Assembly: GCF_005543295.1 (NCBI RefSeq)
Contig: NZ_SRSG01000013.1
Span: 1-64,000, forward strand
DNA length: 64,000 nt
Source of the DNA: Halalkalirubrum salinum
GTDB lineage: Archaea > Halobacteriota > Halobacteria > Halobacteriales > Haloferacaceae
Reading direction: 5' to 3'
The notes beneath the pieces were generated by a model. The model had not been told where the DNA came from. It saw only the letters and a program-made list of their open reading frames with translations, and did no database searches. The first letter of the stretch is position 1; the number at the start of each line of letters is the position of its first letter. Below are positions 50,761 through 59,958 of the stretch, piece after piece. The translations under genes and the position numbers were made by a program.

Positions 50761-51273
50761 ATGACCGATCGTCCCTCGGGAGTAGACACCCAGGCCACCA
50801 ACGCCGAGGAGCGGCGCTCGCCGCAAATCGCAGTCGTCGCGCTGCTCCTCTGTGGCGTTCTTCCGTGGGTTGCGATCGGAAACGCCCCCGGAGATACGAC
50901 ATACGTCATGGGCTACGGCCTCGTGAATACGAACCCGTTTGTCCTCCTCACGCTCCCCGAGTTCTTCTCGCAGACGCTCGGGTTCGAGTCGCTGCCACGT
51001 TCACTACAGGCGTGGCCGGTCGGATTGGTATGTTACGTGGGTGCGCTCGCGAGTGCGATCGGCGGCGCGGTGTTCGATCGAGAGGATCCGCGCGTAACCG
51101 GCGGGCTCGTGGTGTTGACCGCGGTCGCCGGGCTGTTCGTCTGGTCTCGGTTTGCGTTTCGGACGGGCTCGCAGGCGATCCCGATCGCGCCGATTGCGTT
51201 CGCTGCCGTCGCCTGGTGGTGGTATCTTCCGGCGTTCACCAGCGGGCTTCCAGCGAGCGAGCGATCTGAGTGA
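50761..51273 (+). CDS. membrane protein of unknown function (170 aa)
   Basis: Four hydrophobic segments can be seen, the first at VVALLLCGVLPWVAIG, with later ones at about residues 83-103, 112-128 and 140-158. The strings GDTTYVMGYGLV and LPRSLQAWPVGLVCY might be family features; I associate this length and pattern with a haloarchaeal family, TIGR04206, but am not certain. The end is only 38 bp from the convergent MATE stop. Function unknown. Confidence 0.7.
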   Translation: MTDRPSGVDTQATNAEERRSPQIAVVALLLCGVLPWVAIGNAPGDTTYVMGYGLVNTNPFVLLTLPEFFSQTLGFESLPRSLQAWPVGLVCYVGALASAIGGAVFDREDPRVTGGLVVLTAVAGLFVWSRFAFRTGSQAIPIAPIAFAAVAWWWYLPAFTSGLPASERSE

Positions 51274-51311
51274 GGAAGAACGGCTTGCCGGTGCCTGCGA
51301 TTGGTCCGCGA

Positions 51312-52757
51312 TCAGTCGTCTGCGGCGACCGCGTCAGGTCGATATGCCTCGCTAATCCGTTTCCACTTACCGGTTCGAAAGCGCCAGTAGTTGATCGCCG
51401 CAGGCACGCTCGTCTCGGCAACGAACGCGAGGTACAGTCCCCACAATCCCAGCGACGTAGTCGCACCCACGTACGTCAGCGGGATCGAGCAGCCGAACAT
51501 TCCGAGCGCCTGGCTGTAGAAGGGCCATTTGGTGTCACCACTGGCATCAAGCGGTCCAGCAGCACCGCCCGAGACTCCCTGAAGCGTGACCGCAATACAG
51601 GCGGCGTATACCAGCGACACGGCGATCGGCACCACAGGTGAGTTTGGATCGTCAACAAACGCCCCGACAATCTGGACCGCAAAGATCGCGACCAGGGCTG
51701 CCGAGACGAGATAGGTCGCCACAGCAAACCGGATGATCTCGTGGCCGTAGGATTCGGCGGTGTCCTCGTCGTTTTTCCCGAGACTCTGCCCGACCAGACT
51801 CGACGATGCAAGCCCGAAGCCCCAGCCCGGCGTGTTCATGATCCCCCAGATTCGGCGGGCGATCACGAACGCTGACACCACGTCGCGGCCGAAGATGTCG
51901 AGGATAGACAACATTGGGAACTCTGCGACGGTCCACACGAGGTTGCGACCCATGACCGGCAGTCCGATCGTCACCAGATCACGCAGTGTTGCGGGATCGA
52001 CATACGATCCGGTTGGATCAATTTTAACCGGAAACACCCCGATACCTGGGAGGTGTCCGCGAGTGAGTCCGATCGCAAAGGCGACAACAACAATGAGATT
52101 CGACAGGACGGTCCCGATTGCCGCTCCTTCAACGCCCATCCCGAGGCCGAAAATCAATACGGCGTTGATGACGATATTAGCGATCGCACCGCCAGCCCGC
52201 AACATCATGGCAATGTACGAATCATCCGCACCGACGAGAACCCGGCTCCCGATGAGATTCAACCCCGCGAGCGGGACGCCGAGTCCGACGAGTTTGAGAT
52301 AGGCCGCGCCGAGCGCGATCGCCTCGGCGTCCGAACTCAAAAGCGAGACCAACTCCGTGGGAATCGTCCAGAAGATCGCCGCGACCGGGAGGGTGACCAC
52401 AACGACCAACAGCACGCTCGATCGGACCGCCTGCCCAAGATCCTTGTGGGCATCCGCGCCGTAGGACTGGGAGACGAGCGCGATCGTTCCACCGGCGACC
52501 CCACCACCCAGCGCGAACGCGAGCCCCCAGAATGGACCGGCAAACCCAACCCCAGCGATCGCCGCAGAGCCGACCGCGACCCCAACCATCGCCACGTCAA
52601 CGGCGTTTTTCGACATCCGCGCGACACCGGTAACCACCCGCGGCCACGCAAGTGCAGTCGTTCGCTTGGCTCTGTGCGGGTCGATCAGTCCAAGCCGACC
52701 CAGCGCGAGCCCGATGTAGAGGATGACAATTCGAACGGGGTTGGGGATACCGAGCAC
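51312..52757 (-). CDS. MATE family efflux transporter
   Basis: The 481-aa protein has about twelve hydrophobic segments in the two-bundle MATE arrangement, with VDVAMVGVAVGSAAIAGVGFAGPFW as helix 1 of the transport core and SLVGQSLGKNDEDTAESYG as the helix 7 to loop segment of the second half. MATE proteins export organic cations in exchange for H+ or Na+. The long N-terminal basic helix before VTGVARM may target the membrane. Substrate unknown. Confidence 0.88.
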   Translation of the reverse strand: MLGIPNPVRIVILYIGLALGRLGLIDPHRAKRTTALAWPRVVTGVARMSKNAVDVAMVGVAVGSAAIAGVGFAGPFWGLAFALGGGVAGGTIALVSQSYGADAHKDLGQAVRSSVLLVVVVTLPVAAIFWTIPTELVSLLSSDAEAIALGAAYLKLVGLGVPLAGLNLIGSRVLVGADDSYIAMMLRAGGAIANIVINAVLIFGLGMGVEGAAIGTVLSNLIVVVAFAIGLTRGHLPGIGVFPVKIDPTGSYVDPATLRDLVTIGLPVMGRNLVWTVAEFPMLSILDIFGRDVVSAFVIARRIWGIMNTPGWGFGLASSSLVGQSLGKNDEDTAESYGHEIIRFAVATYLVSAALVAIFAVQIVGAFVDDPNSPVVPIAVSLVYAACIAVTLQGVSGGAAGPLDASGDTKWPFYSQALGMFGCSIPLTYVGATTSLGLWGLYLAFVAETSVPAAINYWRFRTGKWKRISEAYRPDAVAADD

Positions 52758-52872
52758 GTCAGAGACAGTTTATTCGCTGATAATAAGGCCCTTCGTCAGT
52801 GGGCATGCGTCGCCGGTTTGCGTGCGTTACGTTGACAGCGACCGAGCGATCGATATCCGCTCTCTGTATGTG

Positions 52873-53328
52873 TCATCCGTTTTCGTGTCGTCGGAGCGCA
52901 GCAGCGATCGACGACGGCGTCGCCCCCTGGCCGTCTCGAACGCGGTGATCCGGGACAAAAAGCGGCACCGGATTCTCTCGGAGTGCGTCCTGAACCGTCT
53001 CGCGGACACCGTCCTCAGCGGGATCGAGCCCGGCGAAGCTGGCGAGTCGATCGATCGTCACAGTTCGCCCGGAGGGAATCTCTCGAAGCGTCTCTAACAC
53101 CCTGCGCTTGTCCGTCGGCATCGTGAGCGCGATGGAAATCTCAGTGAGTCCCTCCCGCTCGCCAGCGAGATAGGCATCGACGGCGTCGAGATAGTCGTGT
53201 GCAACGGAGGCATCTTCCGGAACAGCATCGGGAAACGAGACGCTAATAACTTGACCACCGACAATCCCAAGCTGTACGACCCGTCCGATCGACTCTAACT
53301 CTCGAGCGTAGACGCCCGCGTCTTTCAT
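52873..53328 (-). CDS. MGMT-like protein without the catalytic cysteine
   Basis: The 151-aa protein has the C-terminal fold of O6-alkylguanine-DNA alkyltransferase: LREIPSGRTVTIDRLASFAG (helix-turn-helix), the TVQDALRENPVPLFVP loop and then DHRV where PCHRV is expected. The active-site Cys is Asp127 (PDHRV), so direct alkyl transfer is not possible; alkyltransferase-like proteins instead flag damage for nucleotide excision. Those usually have Trp here, so this is a different class. I use the ATG at 53328. The N-terminal 50 residues are degenerate. Confidence 0.8.
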   Translation of the reverse strand: MKDAGVYARELESIGRVVQLGIVGGQVISVSFPDAVPEDASVAHDYLDAVDAYLAGEREGLTEISIALTMPTDKRRVLETLREIPSGRTVTIDRLASFAGLDPAEDGVRETVQDALRENPVPLFVPDHRVRDGQGATPSSIAAALRRHENG

Positions 53329-53379
53329 ATCCGGCGTTGGCCGCTCACCGGGCTTGAACCTTCCACCTCGGACGCAAGG

Positions 53380-53387
53380 CTTTTGTA
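53380..53387 (+). promoter_or_regulatory. TATA-like box of the trpCBA operon
   Basis: CTTTTGTA lies 26-33 bases before the trpC ATG at 53413. Its last bases overlap the first TGTACA box, so binding there would block transcription initiation. Confidence 0.5.
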
Positions 53388-53409
53388 CATATCCGTCCAT
53401 TAATGTACA
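53384..53409. promoter_or_regulatory. pair of TGTACA TRP boxes over the trp promoter
   Basis: TGTACA occurs at 53384-53389 and again at 53404-53409, 20 bases apart centre to centre (two helical turns). Together they form the 7-bp inverted repeat TGTACAT...ATGTACA. TGTACA is the known consensus bound by the archaeal tryptophan repressor TrpY of Methanothermobacter. The first box overlaps the TATA region and the second the expected transcription start. Confidence 0.55.
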
Positions 53410-53412
53410 CTA

Positions 53413-54327
53413 ATGGACGATACTGAGGAGGCACTCGCACCGGCAGTGCGTGAGATCCTCGACTCTGCGCGGACGCGCCCGGGCGGAGACGAACCACTGT
53501 CTGTCGAGGCCAGATCACTTCCCGATGCGTTCGAACGCGCGGAGTCGGACGGACGAGTCCCAATACTCGCGGAGGTCAAGCCAACGAGTCCCACGACCGA
53601 CGGGACGAACGACGGCGACCCCGTTGCACTGGCGAAAACAATGGTCGACGGCGGTGCAGCGGCGCTGTCGGTGCTCACCGAGCCCGATCACTTCGGGGGA
53701 TCGATCGATAATCTCGAACGGATCAGGGCGGCGGTTGACGTGCCGGTCCTGCGGAAGGACTTCATCCTTCGAGAGGAGCAACTTGATCTCGTCGAGTCCG
53801 ATGTCGTGTTGCTCATCGTGCGGTTTCTCGATGAAGCGACTCTCTCGGAGTTGATTGAGGCCGCCAAGGCCCGTGGGTTTCAACCGCTCGTCGAGGTACA
53901 CACCGAGCCCGAATTGGAACAAGCAATCGACGCGGGTGCGTCCATCATCGGCGTCAACAACCGCGACTTGGCGCGACTGGAGGTCGATCTGGCGACGTTC
54001 GAGGCGATCGCACCGCAAGCCCCAGAGGACGTGTTGTTGATCGCCGAAAGCGGAATTTCGACCCCTGCTGAGGTCCGTCGAATGATCGACGCCGGCGCGG
54101 ACGGCCTGCTTGTCGGTACCGCAATAATGGACGGCGATCCTCGCGAAAACACTCAACAGCTCGTCGGTGCAATGCACACCGACAGCGCGGCTAAAACCAC
54201 GGACCAAGTGGATAGAATTGGCAAGAACGACGGAGGCGGGGAAACAGCGGTCAATGAAGACGGGCCAACACAATCAAAAGCGCGCGAACCTGAGACAGAG
54301 ACATACAACACCGAGACACAATCATGA
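53413..54327 (+). CDS. trpC: indole-3-glycerol phosphate synthase
   Basis: TrpC closes the pyrrole ring of indole-3-glycerol phosphate in tryptophan synthesis. The TIM barrel has the expected Lys and Glu in [11 protein letters not shown], the loop [34 protein letters not shown] and LIAESGIST. Unusually, the conserved barrel ends near residue 250 and is followed by a hydrophilic, Thr/Glu/Asn-rich tail of roughly 55 residues (total 304 aa). Its stop overlaps trpB by 4 bases. TATA box and TRP boxes precede it. Confidence 0.95.
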   Translation: MDDTEEALAPAVREILDSARTRPGGDEPLSVEARSLPDAFERAESDGRVPILAEVKPTSPTTDGTNDGDPVALAKTMVDGGAAALSVLTEPDHFGGSIDNLERIRAAVDVPVLRKDFILREEQLDLVESDVVLLIVRFLDEATLSELIEAAKARGFQPLVEVHTEPELEQAIDAGASIIGVNNRDLARLEVDLATFEAIAPQAPEDVLLIAESGISTPAEVRRMIDAGADGLLVGTAIMDGDPRENTQQLVGAMHTDSAAKTTDQVDRIGKNDGGGETAVNEDGPTQSKAREPETETYNTETQS

Positions 54328-55565
54328 GCACTGACGGAAAATTTGGCGACTACGGCGGACAGTACGTGCCGGAAGCGTTGATGCCGGCGATCGAAGAACT
54401 GACCGAGGCGTACGAACAGTACGTCCTCGAAAACAAAGACGGCTTCATGGACGAATTCCGCGACCGACTCACGGACTTCGGCGGCCGACCGACACCGTTA
54501 CAGCGGGCCGATCGACTCTCAGAGCGATACGATCTCGACATCTATCTCAAACGAGAGGATCTCCTACACGGCGGCGCACACAAGCTGAACAACGCGCTCG
54601 GGCAGGTGCTTCTCGCGAAGTACATGGGCAAAGAACGAATCATCGCCGAAACCGGCGCGGGCCAACACGGCACCGCGACGGCAATGGCGGCGGCGCATCT
54701 TGACATGCCATGTACGATCTACATGGGAGAACGGGACATCAACCGCCAGCGGCCCAATGTCTTCCGGATGAAGCTCAACGGCTCAGAGGTCAAGCCGGTC
54801 ACCACGGGGCGAGGGACGCTCAAAGAGGCGATCAGTGAAACAATGCGCGACTGGGCGACCACGGTTGAGACGACCCACTATGTTATCGGTTCAATTGTCG
54901 GCCCACATCCATTCCCGGTGATGGTTCGGGATTTCCAGTCAGTCATCTCCAAGGAGGCCCGCGAGCAGACGATCGAAAAGACCGGCTCGCTGCCAGATTC
55001 GGTGATCGCCTGCGCGGGTGGTGGCTCGAACACGATGGGTTCGTTTGCGAAGTTCGTTGACGACGAGTCGGTTTCGCTCTACGCGGTGGAGGCGGGCGGC
55101 TCGTCGCTGCGCGTCGACGAGGACACCGGCGTCGCGCCGAACTCCGCGTCGCTGTCGACGGGCAACGAGGGCGTGCTCCACGGCGCACGGACCAAGCTCT
55201 TACAGGACACCGCCGGACAGATCATGGAGTCACACAGCGTCTCCTCAGGGCTCGATTACGCCGGCGTCGGACCCGAACTCGCGTATCTTGTCGACACCGA
55301 TCGCGTGACGCCAGTGACAGTCGACGACGACGCGGCGCTTGAGGGGTTCCACCGACTCTCACAAACAGAGGGGATTATTCCGGCACTCGAGACCGCCCAC
55401 GCGTTTGGGTATCTCGAAGAGCACCACGAGGAGCTTTCAGGAACCGTCGTCGTCAACGTTTCCGGTCGCGGCGACAAGGACCTGGAGACGGTGATCGAAG
55501 AAACAGACGCCCGAGACGTCCCGAACGCGCCCGACATGTCGATGTTCTCCGGAGGTGGGATGTGA
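54324..55565 (+). CDS. trpB: tryptophan synthase beta chain
   Basis: TrpB joins indole and serine to tryptophan with PLP. The Schiff-base Lys is in the segment [15 protein letters not shown] and the phosphate-binding loop is [25 protein letters not shown] and [12 protein letters not shown] are further family signatures, and the 413 aa length is normal for the classical TrpB1 type. It overlaps trpC by 4 bases and trpA by 1-4 bases, so all three genes are translated from one mRNA. Confidence 0.97.
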   Translation: MSTDGKFGDYGGQYVPEALMPAIEELTEAYEQYVLENKDGFMDEFRDRLTDFGGRPTPLQRADRLSERYDLDIYLKREDLLHGGAHKLNNALGQVLLAKYMGKERIIAETGAGQHGTATAMAAAHLDMPCTIYMGERDINRQRPNVFRMKLNGSEVKPVTTGRGTLKEAISETMRDWATTVETTHYVIGSIVGPHPFPVMVRDFQSVISKEAREQTIEKTGSLPDSVIACAGGGSNTMGSFAKFVDDESVSLYAVEAGGSSLRVDEDTGVAPNSASLSTGNEGVLHGARTKLLQDTAGQIMESHSVSSGLDYAGVGPELAYLVDTDRVTPVTVDDDAALEGFHRLSQTEGIIPALETAHAFGYLEEHHEELSGTVVVNVSGRGDKDLETVIEETDARDVPNAPDMSMFSGGGM

Positions 55566-56452
55566 TGGCCGGACAGCGCCGCTCTGCTGTCGATCGATCG
55601 GCCAACAGCGACCTCGCAGCCGCCTTCGAAGATGGCTCCGCATACATTCCGTATCTCGCGGTCGGCGATCCATCCTACGAGCGTTCGAAGGCGTACGTCG
55701 AGGCGCTGGCCCGCGGTGGCGCTGATATCATCGAGCTCGGCTTGCCGTTCTCTGAGCCGATCGCCGAGGGCCCGACGATCCAGAATGCGATCGTTCGTGC
55801 GCTCAAAGGTGGTATGAGCCCCGAGTTGTTTTTCCAGTTCGTCGAGGAGCTCGACGTCGACGTCCCGCTGGTCTGTATGACGTACTACAATCTCATCTAC
55901 CAGTACGGCCGGACAGCCGGCGACGGTCCTGGCCCAGAGGCGTTCGTCGAGAAGGCGGCGTCCGCTGGGATCTCGGGGTTCGTGGTTCCGGACCTACCCG
56001 CCGAAGAAGCCGATCCGCTTCGGGCTGCCTGCGACGAGCACGGTCTCGATCTGATCTTTATTGTCGCACCGACGACCGAGGGCGATCGCCTCGAGCGGAT
56101 GATGCAGCGCGTCTCGGGCTACGTATACGTGCAAGCGCGGCTCGGAACGACGGGGGCACGATCGGACGTCTCCGATCAGACGACTGCGAGCCTCGATCGG
56201 CTCGCCGACTACGATCTTCCAAAGGCGGTCGGCTTTGGGATCTCCGGCGGAGAACAGGCCGAACGGATCGTTGCCAACGGCGCGGATGGGATCATCGTCG
56301 GCTCAGCGCTCGTCGACATCGTCGCAAACGGGGTCGAAAACGACGAACCAACTGAGGCCGTCGCCGATCGCCTCGAAACCCTCTCACGCGAGCTCAAAGC
56401 CGGCGCACAGCGCGGCGACGAGGCGCGACAGGCAAACGTCGACGCGAAGTAG
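55562..56452 (+). CDS. trpA: tryptophan synthase alpha chain
   Basis: TrpA cleaves indole-3-glycerol phosphate to indole and glyceraldehyde phosphate. The catalytic Glu is in [11 protein letters not shown]; the second catalytic acid, Asp60 in the Salmonella enzyme (ADGPTIQ), is here Glu in AEGPTIQ, a conservative change I believe is common in haloarchaea. Other landmarks are [13 protein letters not shown] and the phosphate loop [13 protein letters not shown]. Two overlapping ATG codons make the start 55562 or 55565 (296 or 295 aa). Confidence 0.95.
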   Translation: MMAGQRRSAVDRSANSDLAAAFEDGSAYIPYLAVGDPSYERSKAYVEALARGGADIIELGLPFSEPIAEGPTIQNAIVRALKGGMSPELFFQFVEELDVDVPLVCMTYYNLIYQYGRTAGDGPGPEAFVEKAASAGISGFVVPDLPAEEADPLRAACDEHGLDLIFIVAPTTEGDRLERMMQRVSGYVYVQARLGTTGARSDVSDQTTASLDRLADYDLPKAVGFGISGGEQAERIVANGADGIIVGSALVDIVANGVENDEPTEAVADRLETLSRELKAGAQRGDEARQANVDAK

Positions 56453-56543
56453 CGTCACCTTCGGACGCGGATGTGGATCGTCCCCATACGCGCCGCATTC
56501 GCAAGGTACATAAAACCGACTGACAGAAGTTCCCATACTACCG

Positions 56544-57338
56544 ATGACAGCAGGACACGCGACACGACTCACACGGATTTCGACAGACGGCAACTACCTC
56601 ATTGTCCCGATGGACCACGGGATTACGATGGGCGCAGTGAAAGGATTGAAAGACATCGAATCGACGATCGACGGCGTTACTCGCGGCGGCGCAGACGCGG
56701 TATTGACGCAGAAAGGAATTGCACCACGGGTCCATCCGAATAAAAACGAGGCAGGCTACATCGTGCATCTGAACGCCTCGACGACGATCGGCCCGGACGA
56801 GAACGACAAGCGCCTGACTGGGACAATCAAAGAGGCGATTCGGGCGGGCGCGGATGCGGTGTCATTTCATATCAACGTTGGATCGAACTACGAGCCACAA
56901 CAGATCGAGGAGCTTGCGTCGCTCACTGCTGACGCCGCTGATTACGGCATTCCGGTGTTGGCAATGGCGTACGCGCGCGGACCAGGGATCGAAGGCGACG
57001 AGCCAGAAAAGCTCGGACACGCGGTGCGACTCGCTGAGGAACTCGGCGCGGACATCGTCAAGACCGGCTACAGTGGCGATGGCGAGAGCTTCGAACACGT
57101 CTGCACCTCCACGCGACTGCCGGTCGTGATCGCCGGCGGCTCGAAGGGCAGCGATCGCGAGACGATCGAGATGGTCCGTGGCGCGATGGACGGCGGCGCG
57201 GCTGGCGTCTCGATGGGTCGATCAATCTTCCAACACGACGACCCCGAAGCGATCACGAGGGCCGTCTCCGCGGTTGTCCACAAGGATCTCGAGGTATCAG
57301 CCGCCCTTGAGGCGGCTGGATTGGCGATCGAAGCGTAG
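56544..57338 (+). CDS. 2-amino-3,7-dideoxy-D-threo-hept-6-ulosonate synthase (AroA')
   Basis: This class I aldolase-like enzyme makes the 6-deoxy-5-ketofructose-derived precursor in the archaeal route to dehydroquinate, replacing DAHP synthase. The active-site Asp is in IVPMDHGITMG, and the Schiff-base Lys is in DIVKTGYSGD. VIAGGSKGSDRETIEMV is the phosphate-binding loop. Length 264 aa matches the family. The assignment is favoured over fructose-bisphosphate aldolase because aroB' follows 73 bp downstream. Confidence 0.88.
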   Translation: MTAGHATRLTRISTDGNYLIVPMDHGITMGAVKGLKDIESTIDGVTRGGADAVLTQKGIAPRVHPNKNEAGYIVHLNASTTIGPDENDKRLTGTIKEAIRAGADAVSFHINVGSNYEPQQIEELASLTADAADYGIPVLAMAYARGPGIEGDEPEKLGHAVRLAEELGADIVKTGYSGDGESFEHVCTSTRLPVVIAGGSKGSDRETIEMVRGAMDGGAAGVSMGRSIFQHDDPEAITRAVSAVVHKDLEVSAALEAAGLAIEA

Positions 57339-57411
57339 TTTGGGTTGAGCAACTGTTGTGTGGATTGAGTAATCCAACACGTTCAAGCGGTCGGGCACGG
57401 ACATCCAAGCA

Positions 57412-58587
57412 ATGACACGAAGCGTCTGGATCAAAGCCGACGATAGCGTTGGCGGCTGGGAGACACGCAAGCGGCGAATTACAACGGCGATCGAAGCCGG
57501 CGCGGACTGGGTTCTCGTCGACGAGGCAGACGTGTCGCGCGTTCGCGAACTCGGCGATATCAACGTGGCTGCGTTCCGTTCGGACGCCGATCTGGTTGAC
57601 AGCGTCGAGACGGAAACCGCTCGCGCTGACGCGTACCTCGTTGGCAAAGATGGCGAAGGCGACGGCACGGTCGAACTTCCAAACGATTTCTCCGGCTCTG
57701 CGGATCTCTCAACCCTCCGACGGTCGGACAACCGTGCCCAGGGTGCGTACATCCGCATCTTCGACGAAGACTACGAGGCGTTCGCCGAGGAGGCGGCCTA
57801 CGACGCCGAGCACACGATCGTGATCGGGGAAGATTGGTCGATTATTCCACTCGAGAATCTCATTGCCAGAATCGGTGACGAAACCGACCTCATTGCGGGC
57901 GTTACGACCGCTGAAGAAGCGCGAACCGCGTTCGAGACGCTTGAACTCGGCGCAGATGGAGTCTTACTTGACACGGATAATCCTGATGAGATCCGGGCGA
58001 CTGTTGAGGCTCGTGCTGCGAGCGAGCGTGAGGACCTCTCACTTCAGTACGCAACAGTGACCGCCGTCGACAGCACTGGCATGGCCGATCGCGTCTGCGT
58101 CGACACCGCGAGCCTCATGGACCACGACGAGGGAATGTTGGTCGGCTCGCTGGGCCGGGGGCTGTTTTTTGTTCACGCTGAAACCGCCGAGTCACCGTAC
58201 GTCGCCTCACGGCCGTTCCGCGTCAACGCTGGGGCGGTCCACGCCTACGCCCGGACGCCCGAGGGCGGGACAGTCTATCTGTCTGAGCTGCAAAGCGGCG
58301 ACGAGGTCCAACTCGTCGACACCAGAGGCAACACCCGCGAGGCAGTCGTCGGTCGGGTCAAGATCGAGAAACGGCCGATGTTCCGGGTACAAGCGGAAGT
58401 CGAAACCGACGACGGAGTCGATCGGATCGAAACGCTGTTGCAGAACGCTGAGACGATCAAGGTGGCAACCCGCGATGGGCGGAAAGCGGTGACCGATCTC
58501 GAAGTCGGCGACGAACTCCTCGTCTACTACGAGGCTGTGGCTCGACACTTCGGAGAGGCTGTCGAAGAGAGCATCATCGAGAAGTAG
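57412..58587 (+). CDS. 3-dehydroquinate synthase II (AroB')
   Basis: DHQ synthase II performs the oxidative deamination and cyclisation that produces 3-dehydroquinate in archaea without the bacterial aroB. The 391-aa protein is full length with the usual opening MTRSVWIKADDSVGGWETRK, DADLVDSVETE, the middle segment VTAVDSTGMADRVCVDTASLM and GMLVGSLGRGLFFVHAET. It lies beside aroA', and aroD, the next enzyme, is convergent 0.6 kb further on. Confidence 0.95.
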   Translation: MTRSVWIKADDSVGGWETRKRRITTAIEAGADWVLVDEADVSRVRELGDINVAAFRSDADLVDSVETETARADAYLVGKDGEGDGTVELPNDFSGSADLSTLRRSDNRAQGAYIRIFDEDYEAFAEEAAYDAEHTIVIGEDWSIIPLENLIARIGDETDLIAGVTTAEEARTAFETLELGADGVLLDTDNPDEIRATVEARAASEREDLSLQYATVTAVDSTGMADRVCVDTASLMDHDEGMLVGSLGRGLFFVHAETAESPYVASRPFRVNAGAVHAYARTPEGGTVYLSELQSGDEVQLVDTRGNTREAVVGRVKIEKRPMFRVQAEVETDDGVDRIETLLQNAETIKVATRDGRKAVTDLEVGDELLVYYEAVARHFGEAVEESIIEK

Positions 58588-58627
58588 TCTTCAGGAAGGA
58601 TCTCTGAGTTTGCTGGCTGACATCCTG

Positions 58628-59101
58628 TTAGGGGTGCCGATCGCCCACTGGCTCCTCCTCAGGTGGGCGCTCAAACTCGGTCGTGCACCACGGACAAAAG
58701 TCCAACTCGGGGTCGACCTCCTTGCCGCAGTTCGGACAGGTCGGCAACTGCGCGGCCATTTCTGGGTCCACGCCGGCATCGACGCGGGCGTCCTGTTCTG
58801 CCTGCTCTTTGCTTAACGAGATCGACATAAATACCGCATCAAGCACGCTCAGTGTGATGATGACCAACAGTGGGATTGTGACCTCGGTAGGAACGGCGGC
58901 AGGATCGGCAATGTCGATCGCTGCGGGATCCTCAACGTGATAAAACAAGAGTGCGATCGCCGATCCGAGGCCCAGTAGGAACCACACGAGCGACCGTCGC
59001 CACTGTCTGAGATACGCGTGGCCGACGCCAGCGAAGCCGAGATAGCCGGGGATCGCGGCGACGACGAACGTGATAAGCGCTCGGCGGCGTGTGTCGTCCA
59101 T
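58628..59101 (-). CDS. membrane protein with C-terminal zinc ribbon
   Basis: Three hydrophobic segments (about residues 8-25, 33-55 and 75-97) are followed by a soluble tail containing LPTCPNCGKEVDPELDFCPWC, two CxxC pairs with the spacing of a zinc ribbon. Length 157 aa from the ATG at 59101. The gene interrupts the aro cluster between aroB' and aroD on the minus strand, but function cannot be linked to shikimate synthesis. Similar ribbon-tailed membrane proteins occur in haloarchaea. Confidence 0.75.
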   Translation of the reverse strand: MDDTRRRALITFVVAAIPGYLGFAGVGHAYLRQWRRSLVWFLLGLGSAIALLFYHVEDPAAIDIADPAAVPTEVTIPLLVIITLSVLDAVFMSISLSKEQAEQDARVDAGVDPEMAAQLPTCPNCGKEVDPELDFCPWCTTEFERPPEEEPVGDRHP

Positions 59102-59175
59102 CATCTGCCGTTCGAGCACGGCCTTGTTAAATCCACGTTTTCGTGGCGATCATCGCCGGGGGTCTGACTGGGCCA

Positions 59176-59889
59176 CTACGACAAACGGTGATCGAGCGAC
59201 CCAACGAGCGATCGCAGCGTCGCCAGATCGTACTGCCCGGGCGCGGTGGCCCGCTCGGGGGCAACAGGCGCGTACCCGATTCGTGATCCATATAGCGGCG
59301 CAACCGCTCGGGTGTGGCGTCCGTCTTCGCCCATTCCCATCGTCGCGACTGTTCGACCCTCCTGGGTCGCCTCGTGGGTTGCTGTCAAAAGCGCAAGCGC
59401 GTCGGCTCGGTCGTGGGCGGTCGTCGCGAGTTTGCCAACGTCGCCTTCAGCGCTCGCGATCGTGAGCAATTCAGTGAGCCGCTCTTGTCGGGGCGTTCGA
59501 TCGAAGTCGTGAACGGATGCGACAACGGAAACGTCTGCCGAGCGGGCCAGCGATCGGACCTCACGGGCCCGATCGGCTGCGGCCGCTGCCGTCTCACCAG
59601 TCAACGCACGGAGTTCGATATCGATAGCCCCAACCTGCTCGTGTTCGATCGCACTCGCGAGTTCGTCGAATCGATCGGCCTCCGAGGTTGCGTTTCCACC
59701 CTCCCACGTCGGCCGGTTCGTCACGAGCAGGGGCAACTCGCCGTCGTACGCTGCAAGCGCGTCCAGCGGGTCAGTAGCCAGATCGAGGCGAAACTCGATC
59801 GCGTCCGCGTGTTCGCGAGCGGCCGGCTCCTCGGAGAGCGCAGCCGTGCTCGCGGTGAGAACGAACGAATCGAACGAAAGCGTCGTCAT
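59176..59889 (-). CDS. aroD: 3-dehydroquinate dehydratase, type I
   Basis: AroD removes water from 3-dehydroquinate using a Schiff-base Lys. The first Glu is in AIEFRLDLATDP, the active-site His in VSVVASVHDFDRTP, and the Lys in EGDVGKLATTAHD. The C terminus has the substrate-binding RIGYAP...GQYDLATL region. The start at 59889 (MTTLSFDSFVL) gives 237 aa; the longer frame is discarded. Convergent gene order with aroB' suggests separate transcripts. Confidence 0.93.
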   Translation of the reverse strand: MTTLSFDSFVLTASTAALSEEPAAREHADAIEFRLDLATDPLDALAAYDGELPLLVTNRPTWEGGNATSEADRFDELASAIEHEQVGAIDIELRALTGETAAAAADRAREVRSLARSADVSVVASVHDFDRTPRQERLTELLTIASAEGDVGKLATTAHDRADALALLTATHEATQEGRTVATMGMGEDGRHTRAVAPLYGSRIGYAPVAPERATAPGQYDLATLRSLVGSLDHRLS

Positions 59890-59958
59890 AGTGGGGTCAA
59901 CGTGGACGATTGACAAGCGTGTTCCGGGATCAAAAGACGAACAAAAGCACCGGACGAC

